A stretch of DNA of 64,000 bases from NCBI GenBank assembly GCA_007258455.2, contig VDFB02252616.1, positions 125,411,625-125,475,624 of the forward strand, given 5' to 3'. A program made the translations under genes and the position numbers. Source of the stretch: Sequoia sempervirens. Lineage: Eukaryota > Streptophyta > Pinopsida > Cupressales > Cupressaceae. Below, one piece after another: positions 36,112 through 48,300 of this stretch; within the stretch, counting starts at the first letter, position 1, and every line of letters begins with the position of its first letter. The notes beneath the pieces are model-generated. The model had not been told where the DNA came from. It made no database searches and was given only the letters and a program-made list of their open reading frames with translations.

Positions 36112-37881
36112 ATGGGGCCATGGCCACGAAGAGGTGGGAGAGGTAAGTATTGTTTGCTATTTGTTTTGAGTTTCTTAGTTTTAGGTTGATTTTGTTAATT
36201 TTAGGTTATATTTGATATATATTTTTTTTGAATTTGTAGGATATGCAAATGAACCCGCAAACCCACAAAATCCTCAATAAGAAGAGCAACCAAATCTTCA
36301 AGAACAAAATCCTCAACAAGAAAATCAACCTCAACAACAACCTCCTCCACCAATCTCTCAACACCCTCCTGTCACTCAACAAAATTTAATTAGTGAGATT
36401 GAGAACAACAAAAAACAAATTGAGGATTTTATTAGTAGGTTGAGTGATCCAAATGGTTCAACCACAGAAAGAATGACCCTTGCAAATTCATTGAAAGATA
36501 TGTTAAAAAATGTAGATTCAATTAGCAAACAAATAACTGGATGGCAAGATAGGAGGTAGGCGGCTAGAGCATATTATGCAAATAAACTATCACATAAACA
36601 AGTAAAGGATTTAAAAATTACAAAAGGTGATTTGTGCTCATTATTCACTGACCCACGCACAAATCAAAATCTTAGCCTCAATGTGAAGAGGTTTCCTATT
36701 CATTGGTGCCACCACCAAGAGATTAGGAACTGTTTTTATGATAGGTGGTACATGTTCTTTGATGACCGACCGTGCAACAATTGTGAAGTCCCCCAATATT
36801 TTCTTAGGAAACTATATAGAGTGTTCATATTGAACAAAATTCCAAATTATTTTGATATGAGGGACTTCCAAGGGAGAGGTGGAGGGTCAGCTCAGGATAG
36901 GCCCGGTGTACATCTAGATCCTATGCAGCAAGGGAGATGATTTCTAGCTAGGCCACCTCATGAGCACGTTGTTATACCTATCATCGCGAAGGAGAGTGTC
37001 GAAGTAGAGAAATTGCAAGAACTCAACAATTTGACCTAGAGTGTCATCCATCATACTAGCCCTATTCTACAGTGCCATCCAGGGGATTCTTCGAGTGGTG
37101 GACTTCAAACCCATGTGTGTCAATCTTGCGGGGTGACTTGTTCATATGACCCCACCGACACTCAGGAGGCTGCTATGCAGGATCTGTATGCAGTTATGGA
37201 GATGGAGAGGGTGGCTGACATTTTGCATGATGCATATGGCATTGATACTCAGGTAAAATTTAGCATGTTCATTGTATTTAATTTATTAAATTTTGATTTT
37301 GAAATGCAATATTAACTAATTTAGTTTTATAATTTCAATAAAATTTCAGGGTCACAGTGTTGAGACTAGATACACCGGCCCTCCACCTACTTATTTCTGC
37401 AGTACACCTATCGGTGGGGTATGTAACTAGTAAACAATTATAAATTTATTACATGTTAATAGCATTTTTTTACGAATGGTATTTTAATATGTGATTTTGG
37501 ATGTTGAATAGGGTATTATTGGAGGTTTCAAGGGAACACCTCCTAGTGCCAATGGATTTACTCAAACCTACACGTGAGTAATAGGATAAAGAGTTTAGCT
37601 AATGAATTGTACTTAATATATTTGTGTAGTTTATATTCATATCATTGGTTACATTGCATTGCACATCATTCAAACTCAAAGCATTACTTCACATTCCATA
37701 ACTAATAACTATATGTTGATAGATGAAAAAATTTCAACTACAATATAGTTGTTTAGAAATTCAACATAAGCAATGATGCAATTTCTTCACATGGAGGCAT
37801 GTGCTTGCAAAGGTGCACATGCACGACAAACGAAGGATGCTTGGAAAAAATATATGTCAACCATAATAGTAAGCAATAGAA

Positions 37882-38030
37882 TAGATAAGGAAGTTAGTAG
37901 TTTGAAAAAATGCCTCAAAGAAATGTGGTCTCATGGTGATGGAATTCCATTCCATCACCATGAGACCACATTTCTTCAAGGCATTTCTTCAAGGCATTTC
38001 TTCAAAATGCTCACCACCTTTTCTATGATA
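37882..38030. repeat. PPR-derived hairpin 1
   Basis: A core inverted repeat of 36 bases (37910-37945 and 37949-37984, two mismatches, 3-base loop) is centred on GGAATTCCATTCC. Weaker pairing extends outwards. The right arm has an extra tandem copy of AAGGCATTTCTTC. Confidence 0.9.
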
Positions 38031-38177
38031 TCACATTTTTCATACATGTGCACCAAAACATTTTATCAAACTACTCATTTCCTTGCTGCTATGGCTAAAA
38101 GCCTAAAATAGGTGCTTTCCAACAAACTATGGATGCTTGGAAAAATATCTATCAAAGCATAATAGTAAGCAATAATA

Positions 38178-38341
38178 CCATAGAGAAGGAAATGAACTTT
38201 TTGAAAAAATTCCTAAAATAAATGTGTTCTTATGGTGATGGAATGCCATGATGTGCATTTGTTTGTAATGGCATTCCATCACCACGAGACCCCATTTCTT
38301 TTGAGGCATTTTTTCAAACAGTTCACTGCCTTCTCTATGCC
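38178..38341. repeat. PPR-derived hairpin 2
   Basis: Arms of about 70 bases (38178-38249 and 38268-38341) pair with several mismatches around a loop of about 18 bases. The best-paired part contains GTGATGGAATGCCAT. It is the diverged tandem relative of hairpin 1. Confidence 0.85.
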
Positions 38342-39099
38342 ACCACAGTTATCGTACATGTCTATGAAAGTATTTAATCAAACAATTCGACAACTTGCTA
38401 CTATGGGTAAAATCCTAAAAACACATCCTTTCGAACAAGATATGGATAGGGAAAATAGTAAGCATGATAATCAGAAATATATAGTTTAATAAGTACTCAA
38501 AAATTTGTTTATTATATCTCATACATTATAAGTCATGACGTGGATCATTATTGTAACTTTTTTGTGATTGAATAATTTGTTGTTTTATTTTTAGATGTTG
38601 GTTGTGGAAACACCTCCAAATTTTATGAGGGCAATGGATATCAGTGTTTCATCCACTATACAATCCTCGATGGCTCTGACAGGGGAGGTATGAGGAAAAT
38701 TACTAAATTTCAATTTACATTTTTTGTTATAGCTGTTAGTTTGAGTGAAAAATCAAACCAAATTATTGATTCATAGTCTAATTTCTATTTGGATGGTTTA
38801 TACAGGGCTTGAGCATGTCTTAGCATTGGTGTGTGAATATTTCCCTCATGGAGAGTGATCATGAGATGGCCGTAAGTGATTTTTTTTAAATATATCATTT
38901 TTTATAATGTAATTTATAAATATTAATGTCTTTACTTCTTATTGTAATAGTTAAAACTTCACCAAGAACTTAATAGTACTAGGAGGAGCAGCAGGAGCAC
39001 TCCTCAAGTGCAGCACAAATGAGTGATAGACCTATTGCCATCCGATCAACAAGCAAATGGAAAGAGTTTATTTTGAGAGACTGGAGAGCAATGACTTTT

Positions 39100-41157
39100 T
39101 GTAATGCCCCACCTTGTAACATAAGGAATGATGCATTGTCTACGAAAGTGTAATAATTTTTTTTTAAAGTGTTAATATTAACTTTATTAGTTGCATACAT
39201 TCTCTAAGATACACGATGACACACTACTTCAGAATCCCATAGATGACTTTAGTATTTAGCATTGCATGTATTTAGTTAACATAAACTTAAAAGTAAACAT
39301 TGCATAACATTTGAATTCCATCCATAAAAGTATATAGTTCAAATAAGATTCTTACATTGCATTTGAAATGACATTACAATACTCATTCTCCAGATGAGGT
39401 AGATCAAATAATAGTTTACAATTACATATTACAAATGTTCACCTCATAAACAATTGAGGAATGTTACAAATATGAGATTTCCAATGAAACAAATAAGGAA
39501 GTACACATACATCCAAATACGAACTCTCCATCCATGAAGCACTCATTGCCACGATCAGGAACTGGGGACCCAATGGAGTAAGGTGCACGTTCCACCCAAC
39601 CATGTGATACCCATAGGTCCACCCCCCGTGCTAGGAGATAGTAATAAGGTTCCCTAGACATAACCTACAAACCCTAGACACAAGTACATACTTAACTTAT
39701 TGGTTACAATGCTTCCAGAATTAGGACAATCAAATATGCTAAGTTCATAAGGATACTGCTATTTTAGGTGGAGTGTCATCGCAATGTTGCAAAGGTTACC
39801 CTGGTGTTTCTTCCTAGGTTCCGGCCCCCAACTTGGGTTACCCTGGCAACCTCTTACAAAACCCGGCCCCACAAGCAAACTATTGTGGAATCGAATATCT
39901 TTAAAGATAACAAGATTTTGATTTGCCATTCTAGGCCTTCTCGACTTATTCTCAAGAATGAACTAGCCCTTGAGTCTATAAGCGAGGCTTATTATCTAGT
40001 TAATGGTTTTAAGCTATCTAATGTGATGATTTAGTTTTCACTGACTTACTAACTTTGCATGAGTTACCCAGGCACCACTTTGTGTGCTGGCTCTCACTCA
40101 CAGCCACTCCCCTAAAAATAACATAAGGAATCTAAGTTCTCTATCTAGGGTAAATAAAGTGCACATATATCCAAAATCTATTAACCAAAATATCACAACA
40201 AAAAACACCTCTTGTTTATAGAATCGCGTGTCAAATCTACGCATATTATCATGTGTACAACCCTAGTTATCTCAAAGGTGGTATAAAAACAAATAACAAG
40301 CCCCACCTTAAAACAAACTTTTCTAGAAGATTTGTACTTCTAATATATTCCCAATTTTCCCAATAAAAAAAAAACACAATTTAAAGCAAATCAATACAAT
40401 AGGAATCAACATTAGGATTTACTAAATCCATTGTATCCATATCATAAAGTACAAAATCAAACGATATGTTTATAATTCTTCCCTTAAATAATAAAAATAA
40501 TTGTTTCAAATAATCTAATTTTAATCTTCACAATTTCATATGAATATAAATACCAAATTTTCTCAATATATATATTTTGAAAACTATTTAATCATATACT
40601 TTACACACATATTTAATTTAAAGAAAATTGCATTATAATACTAAAATTGTTTCCTCAATATTCAGTAAAATACACATTTAAAATTTTACACACACATATA
40701 TACATACATATATGTATATATATATATATCAAAATTAAAGACAACTTCAAAATCCGTGAACACCCAAATTTCAAGTTTTGAAGCGGATTCGAAAAACTTA
40801 TTAAAATATACTTATTATCAAGCATGGGCTTTCAGACTGCTTTACATAGTCATATAGACTGTTTCACACAGCCTACCCTCACATGGGGTAATGACTGTGT
40901 TGGCAGTCGTCGCTGCCTGTGAGGGTAGCGTCGACTGCCTCCATAGCCATCGTCCTGTGTGGGGCGACTGTGGGGGAAGCCTATGGCCCCCTTGAACTTA
41001 TATCCTCACCATTTATTTATTTATTTTATACAAAATAAAAAATTTCAAAACCCTCGAAAATGTCCGCATTTCGGATCTTTTCAAAAAATGAGGAAAATAA
41101 AATATCATTATTTTTACATAATGAATTCACATGTATGAATATATATATTTGTATCAA

Positions 41158-41214
<57 letters not shown>

Positions 41215-42957
41215 CAAGTACAATTAAAATATACAGACAAATACCCTGATAAGGCTTTCTACAGGAAACAAAAAAGAACATATAAATTTTGTACAATTTA
41301 TTCCCAATATAGTAGTTTCAACTATAGAGGTTTTTTTTTTTTTCAAAACCCTCAAATTCCAAGATCTTTTCTACAAGTAATATTTATTAAAAATTCCACT
41401 CAGAGGTTTCTTTTCCCCAAATCTAACACCAGGTTTAACAAGAAATTTAATTTCAAATTCAACAAAGATTTATTCTATTTCCTTTGAGAATTTACTATTG
41501 TTTAACAAATATTTTGTGTTGCCCTTCGATTTCACTATAAAACTTTGATTTAGAGAAGCAACAAATTTGTACAAAATTAACTTTCACAAAAATCACTGAG
41601 AAGAATTATAGAAGTCACAAAAATAATTTATTTCCTCAGGCAATCTTTTCAAAGAAAGAAACAAATAAAATTCATAGGGAAATACCTGTATTCCTGTAGC
41701 TTGAAGAACTTGGTTGTTGAAGAAAAGCTTTGCCTGTTGTGTGCAACTTTCAAAGCCCTTCCAAAACACCAAATCCCAGAATTTGCAAATACTAAACCAG
41801 AGAACTTATTCCAGAAATACACAACAATTCACAAAGGAATTCACAATTTTTTCTCAAATTCCATTTTTTTTTTAACAGAACCTTGTTCTTTTCATTTCCC
41901 ATGAAGTAATTTCTTGTTTCCCCAAAACACATAATATCTTCCAAGAGAATCCTCAACAAGAAAAAGCAATTAATTTAACTAACACACATGTCAAGAAGAA
42001 AATATCTTCTAACAACCTCACGAAAAATCTTTCTTTCTTCCTTATCAAGAATTCATGCATATTAAAGAATTAAAGAATTCAAAATTCAAAATTCAATTTC
42101 CTTTTATTTTATTTTTTATTTTTTTATTTAAAATTTCATTCCCAACAAAGCAATTAATTTAAATTTAATCTATTCTCACAAATAAAGCAACTTTAATTTA
42201 ATTAATTAATTAATTTAATTAAATAAATTTAATCTCAATGATTAAATTACTTAACCAAATAAACTAATTTAATTAATTAAGTAATATATATAAAGCTTTA
42301 TTTTCAACATTTAAAATTAATTTAAAATAATCATTAAATTAAAAGAACATTAATCTTATAATAAATTAACAAAATTCTCCCTTCAAAATAAATAATCCAA
42401 TCAGACACAAATGAGACAACCAAAGACACCAGACTTAAACTGATGACATACTATGACTGCATTTAAGACTAGACTAGGAAGAACCTTGTTACTACCTCCC
42501 AATCAACATTTCCGTTGAGTCTTGACACACTCAGACCTGAGTAACCAGGTGGAGTCGGTGTCATGTACCTACAATCCTGCAATCAAACAAGTAACATACA
42601 TACATATAATCCATTATACATACACACCGTGCGAAGAAAATCACGGAAATCATAGGGCGCTCGCAAGCGAATGATGTAACTCTGTTCTCCACACCAATAC
42701 ACATCACATCAAACTAACAAAATAACATCAACTAATCTAACATAAGCATATATAAGGAAATTACATCTGAAGTAAACATCTATGCTAACATAAAGCATGA
42801 AAGAATTAATTACCACCATAAAATGTATCATCATATCACAAAAATAAATCCACTATCACTCTAACAGCAGCGATCAAAACATCAAAACCAAGTACCAAGG
42901 TCTATCAAAGTGAAAATATGCTAACAGAAAACATAAGCAAAATGGAGGGGTACTACA
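39100..42957 (-). mobile_element. Solo LTR, 3.86 kb, inserted just after the unknown plus-strand gene
   Basis: The segment is bounded by a perfect 5-bp duplication CTTTT (39095-39099 and 42958-42962). Read on the minus strand it starts TGTAGTACCCCTCC and ends GGGGCATTACA, typical of gypsy-type LTRs. No second LTR, PBS or internal region lies inside, so it is best explained by recombination between the two LTRs of a former full element. It contains a GC-rich patch (about 40840-40990), a (TA)n run and no coding frame that I can support. Removing it restores continuous sequence after the last exon of the gene ending at 39022. Confidence 0.85.
41162..41209. repeat. (TA)n microsatellite
   Basis: About 24 uninterrupted TA units. 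The Ile/Tyr frame on the minus strand is an artefact of it. Confidence 0.98.
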
Positions 42958-42962
42958 CTTTT

Positions 42963-43460
42963 GATTCCAGAGCCCTTTGTTGTATGCCTACATGGTAGTT
43001 TTGTACATATTTTGTATTGGATATATTTGACATTGTATGCCTATATGGCATTCTTGTAAGCCTATATGGCTATTTTGTACCTATATTTTATAATTATATT
43101 GACATATATTGATGTATGCATACATGGCTATTTGGTTAATACAATTTTTTTAATCAATGGTGTCCATATTTGCATGTTATAAATTCATGGTTCAATAGAT
43201 ATGAGTTACATGTATTCAAGTGTATACTTTACAACTTACGTGTATCCTTTGTGACTTACGTGTTTTCATGCATATACCTTGTATTCATGCATATACTTTG
43301 TATTAAGTTGTGTATACTATGTATTCATGTGCATACTTCAAGGCATATGTGTTTGTGACTACTTATGCTTCCCTTATTCACATGTACATGCTTGACTTAT
43401 TCACATGTATACTTATTAATTGGTTAGCCATAGCATTGATCATTGTTGTCCTTCATGTTT
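42963..43460 (+). repeat. Sequence downstream of the solo LTR with short degenerate repeats
   Basis: GTATGCCTACATGG/GTATGCCTATATGGC and TTTTGTAC phrases recur three to four times at 42975-43135. CATGTATTCATGTGTATAC-like phrases recur at 43200-43400. By position this is the former 3' flank of the gene ending at 39022, before LTR insertion. Confidence 0.6.
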
Positions 43461-43689
43461 TTTATTGAATAAACTAATTGATTGATGGTAAAGAACTTTA
43501 TCTAAAAGAAAAAAACACATTTTCAATTGGTATTCTATGAAACTATTGATAAAAAGATTCCAATATATTTAATCCTTTGATTGGAACAACTCAATTAAGC
43601 AAAGGATACATAATCTTCACAACACTTGCAAAATAGAATATTCAGATTAGATGAAGTAGTCAACTTCTTGACACATTATCTATGTTACA

Positions 43690-44950
43690 GTTTTCTTCTA
43701 TTTTAGCCCTGGTTCTAGTCTCGGTTCACTCAGGTGGTGCAGGTCCTGGTTCGGTTCACCTGTGGATTTATCTAGGGTCCTTCATTTTTGGGTCTAGTTC
43801 GCCCAAGGCAGAACCCAAGAGAACCCAAGCAAAACCTAGACAGAACTCGCATGCCTAGGCATCCAAAAAAGTGTTTTCTTGAACATTTTTTTAATGTTTT
43901 ATGGAGATTGACTTCGACCCACACCCAAGGGAACCCTAAAAGTGACCTCTAAATCACTTCAAACACCCTAACTACCTCATTCTTATTCATTTTTTTTGCA
44001 AAAAATCATTTTCATTCCAAGAGGTTGAAATTTCATTTTTTTCTTTTTAGATTGAAAGTGGATTGTGACACAACTTTATTTTTTCAAAAATTATTCAGCA
44101 TCATTGAACAAAGAATTTATCACACATCTGTAGAGAAACAGAGGAATACTACAAACTAAAACACATTACACTTTTGTTCTCACTAACTTGATGTACTCTC
44201 CAACATCTCTCTTCTCTCATGTGAAGAGTTAAAACTGTTTGGCCATGCCTTTGCATCATTCAAGAAGTTTTTCTCCTTTTGACAATGTCAAAAGCATGGT
44301 TGCATACAGATTAGGAAAAAGACTTTTCCTTTTAGATTAGCAATGCATGGAAGTTTAAAAAGTATCCTTGATATTAAAAAAATATATATGTTTATACACT
44401 TCAATTGTGCACTCACCCTTTGGTTCTTTGAAAGAAAAATCTGCATATGTCATTGCACAGGTAATCCAGATTTTGTATTGTGGAGCTATATTAAGCTACC
44501 ACTCTCAAGACCCATGTAACAATGATACAAAATAATGTTTGATAGTGCAAGAAGACATCAAAATGGCTAGTGTACTAAACACATTCTTATGATTTATGAA
44601 GAACACTAATAACTCTACTTAGTTGGCTTCTTTTTTCAAAATCATACAAATTGAACCCTAGCATCAAAAGACTTTGTATATCAAGCTACCACAATTCAAT
44701 TTTCAATGATAAATATTTATCATGAATGTTTTAAATGACATTCAAGTTTATGGTGGTTTTGTTGTTTATATGATGTTATGTGATATTCTAATCCTAATTC
44801 ATGCTTCTAGGCTGCATATATATATATATAGTTTTTACATGATTTTTGTACCAACGAACCCAAAATGAACTGAACCCCCCTCCAAAAAAATTTGGCCTAA
44901 CTGGCAAACCGAACCCCCAAACCTGAACCCAAACCTCAAAACCTATTCCA
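43690..44950. repeat. Possible element with GGTTC-rich, roughly inverted ends
   Basis: 43695-43860 is rich in GGTTC/GGTTCG (for example GGTCCTGGTTCGGTTCACC), and 44850-44945 is rich in the complement GAACCC/GAACC. This looks like degenerate subterminal repeats of a non-autonomous DNA element. No exact inverted repeat or target duplication could be fixed. No coding frame. Confidence 0.3.
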
Positions 44951-45339
44951 ACACTATTCATTCTATCTGCACAAACTTAATTGACCACAAAATTATGTTG
45001 CCTCTTGACTTTACCTGCTTTTACTCCCTCAAACATCTTTTTTTCATTCAAAACCCATGTTTTCCCAACTAGGGCATCATGCCATAACATAATTTTGACC
45101 TCCCTTGTCCTTGCAAACCTTTTGAACACATCAAAATATACAACCTCACCCTATTTCTAACCTATTCTGACTGATTTTCAAGCAATTTCTTCTTTTCACC
45201 TCTTTTAGCCTTGGTTTTAAGGGGCCTCAATTTTTGAATTTTCAGTAGGGGAAACATTAGTAATCTCTTTCAATGCCTTTACCAATACTATTTTCTTATT
45301 CATACTCCCTATCATAATTACATCAGGCCCATATCACCG

Positions 45340-48300
45340 AGACATAGCTTAAACAATAGGTGGAATGGCTTATTTTAACATATTACACTCGAACCCTTAA
45401 GGGATTGATCCAGTTGAATGTAGCTCAAAGTGATTTTGTGTGTTTGGGTGCGAAAGAGACCATGCCTAGTATAAACATACCTATTCAGATGTGTTGGAAT
45501 AATTTTTTTGGCCACACGAGTTGTAGAACGAAAGTTACACCACTTTCCACTACTTACATTTGACATTTTTTCCATCAACTGAAAATTGGACACCACGAAA
45601 AAACCACTCCAAGATAACAAAAACTGAGTTTAATATAGAGGGGCCCAACACAATCCCATTGGATTAAATGAGAAGTTTCTAAGTATCACAGTATCCGAGT
45701 AACAACATGCTGAGGTTTGCAGCCATTTTGCATTTTGGACCCTCAAGGGATCAATCTAATTGAATGTAGCTCGAAGCAATTTCATGTGTTTGGGTGCGAA
45801 AGAGGACCATGTCTAATGTAAACATACCTATTTGGATGCGTTGGAATAGTTCATTTGGTCACACGAGTTGCAGAACAAAAGTTGCACCACTTTGCAACTT
45901 TCCACTACTTGCATTTGACACTTTTTCCATCAACTGAAAAATGGACACCATAGGAAAACCACTTTGAGATAACAAAAACTGAGAGAGGTTATTGTAGATG
46001 GGACCAACATGATCCCATATTATCATAAAATAAGTTTCTAAACATCACGGTATCTGAGTAACAACATGTTGAAGTTTGCAGCCATTTTGCATTTTGGACC
46101 CGTAAGGGATCGATCCGGTGGAATGTAGCTCGGAGTGATTCCATCTGTTTGGGTCTAAAGAAGGAGAATTCCTACTATAAACATACCTATTTTGACATGT
46201 TGGAATAGTTTGTTTAGTCACACAAGTTGCAGAACGAAAGTTGCACCACTTTGCAAATTTACACTACTTGCATTTTGACATTTTTTCTATCAACTAAAAA
46301 CTGGACACCACAAGAAAACCACTCCAAGATAACAAAAACTGAAATATGTTATTGTAGAGGGGCCCAACATGATCTCATAGGATTAGATGAGAATTTTCTA
46401 AGCATGATAGTATCTGAGTAGCAACATGTTGAAGCTTGCAACCATTTTGCACTTTCAACCTTTAAGGAATTGATCTAGTTGAACATACGTCGGAGTGATT
46501 CTGCATGTTTGGGTGCAAAATAGGATCATTCCTAGTGTAAACATACCTATTTGGACGCATTGGAATAGTTTGTTTGGTCACACAAGTTACAAAATAAAAG
46601 TTGCACCACTTTGCAACTCTCCACTACTTGCAATTGACACTTTTTCCATCAACTAAAAAACTAGACACCACAAGAAAACCACTTTGAGATAACAAAAACT
46701 GAGAGAGGTTATTGAAAAGGAACCCAACACAATCTCATAAGATTAGACGATAAGTTTCTAAGTGTCACGATATCCAAGTAACAACATGTTGAAGTTTGTA
46801 GTCATTTTGCACTTTAGACCTTAAAGGAATCGATCTAGTTGAACATAGCTCGGAGCGATTCCATGTTTGGGTGAAAAAGAGGACCATATATAGCATAAAA
46901 ATACCTATTTGGATGTGTTGGAATAGTTTGTTTGGTCACATAAATTGCAGAATGAAAGTAGCACCACTTTGCAACTTTCCATTACTTGCATTTGACACCT
47001 TTTCCATCAACTAAAAATTGAACACCACAGGAAAACCACTCCGAGATAACAGAAAATGAGAGAGGTTATTGCATAGGGACCCAACATTATCTCATATAAT
47101 TAGATAAAAAGTTTCTAAGTATCACGGTATCCAAGTAACAACATGTTGAAGTTTGCAACTATTTTGCACTTTGGACCCTTAAGGGATCGATCCGATTGAA
47201 CGTAGCTCAGAGTGATTCCGCATGTTTGGGTGAAAAAGAGGATCATTCATAGTGTAAAAATACCTATTCAGATGTATTGAAATAGTTCGTTTGGTCACAT
47301 GAATTGCAGAATGAAAGTTGCACCACTTTGCAACTATTCACTATTTGCATTTGACACTTTTTCTATCAACTAAAAATTGGTCACCACAGAAAAACAACTA
47401 CAAGATAACAAAAATTGAGAGAGGTTATTGTAGAGGGTCCCAGCATGATCTCATAGGATCAAACAAGAACTTTCAAAGTGTCATATTATTCAAGTAACAA
47501 CATGTTGATGTTTGCAACCATTTTGCACTTCGGACCCTTAAGGAATCAATCTGGTTGAACATAGCTCGGAGGATTTCACGTGTTTAGGTGTGAAAGAGGA
47601 CCATGCATAGAGTAAAAATGTCTATTCTGATGTGTTGGAATAGTTCTTTTGGTCACATAAGTTGTAGAACAAAAGTTGCACCACTTTGCAACTTTCCACT
47701 ACTTGCATTTGACACTTTTTCTATCAACTGAAAACTAGACACCACAGGAAAATCACTCTAAAATAAAAAAAACCGAGAGAGGTTATTGTAAAGGGAACCA
47801 ATAAAATCTCATAGGATTGGATGAGAATTTTCTAAGTGTCACGGTATCCAAGTAACAACATGCTAAAGTTTGCAGCCATTTTGCACTTTTGACCCTTAAA
47901 GAATCAATCCAGTTGAACATAGCTCGGAGTGATTATGCGTGTTTGGGTGTGAAAGAGGACCATGTCTAGCATAAAATTACCTATTCAGATGTGTTGGAAT
48001 GGTTCATTTGCTCACACAGAGTTGTAGAAAAAAAGTTGCACCACTTTGCAACTTTTCACTACTTGCATTTGACACTTTTTCCATCAACTGAAAATTGGAC
48101 ACTACAGGAAAACCACTCTGAGATAGCAAAAACAAAAAGATATTATTGTAGAGGGTCCCAACATGATCACATAGGATTAGATGAGAATTTTATAAGTGTC
48201 ATGGTATCCAAGTAACAAAATGTTGAAGTTTGCGGCCATTTTACATTTTGGACCCTTAAGGAATCGATCTGGTTGACCATAGCTCGAAGTGATTCTGTGT

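Larger units (their letters stand above)
37834..38470 (-). pseudogene. Tandem and inverted fragments of a PLS-class PPR gene inside an intron
   Basis: On the minus strand two tandem units about 310 bases apart read like pentatricopeptide repeats: NTFIDMYDNCGGIEKAVNCL and NVLVHMYEKCDIIEKVVSIL, each followed by a block ending RNxVSW. These match the family pattern N-A-L-V-D-M-Y-A-K-C-G then E-R-N-V-V-S-W. The ends of the same segment are also present inverted on the plus strand (FEKMPQRNVVSW), so each unit is a fold-back. PPR proteins bind organellar RNA (family knowledge), but these are non-functional scraps with stops. They lie in the long intron of the unknown plus-strand gene, after an exon ending at 37573. 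Confidence 0.75.
36112..39022 (+). pseudogene. Unknown multi-exon gene, right gene of the divergent pair, decayed
   Basis: Exons with consensus GT-AG borders can be read: 36112-36142, 36240-37252, 37350-37418, 37512-37573, 38595-38687, 38806-38871 and 38951-39022. Most are in phase 0 and end at a TGA. The protein begins MGPWPRRGGRGYANEP. It then has a Gln/Pro-rich part, a helical part (IENNKKQIEDFISRL), and a Cys/His-containing block (PIHWCHHQEIRNCFYDRWYM followed by DDRPCNNCEVPQYFLRKLY). FDMRDFQGRGGG, CQSCGVTCSYDPTD and short later exons (GHSVETRYTGPPPTYF; GIIGGFKGTPPSANG) follow. In-frame stops (near 36278, 36557, 36938, 37037 and in the 38806 exon) show it is not functional. The phase across the long fourth intron does not close, so an exon may be missing there. 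Function unknown. Confidence 0.65.

Noticed and set aside
41114..41296. Transmembrane-looking Ile/Tyr frame
   Set aside because: It is translation of the (TA)n microsatellite.
45360..48215. Small genes in the satellite array
   Set aside because: The frames are not conserved among the 12 units.
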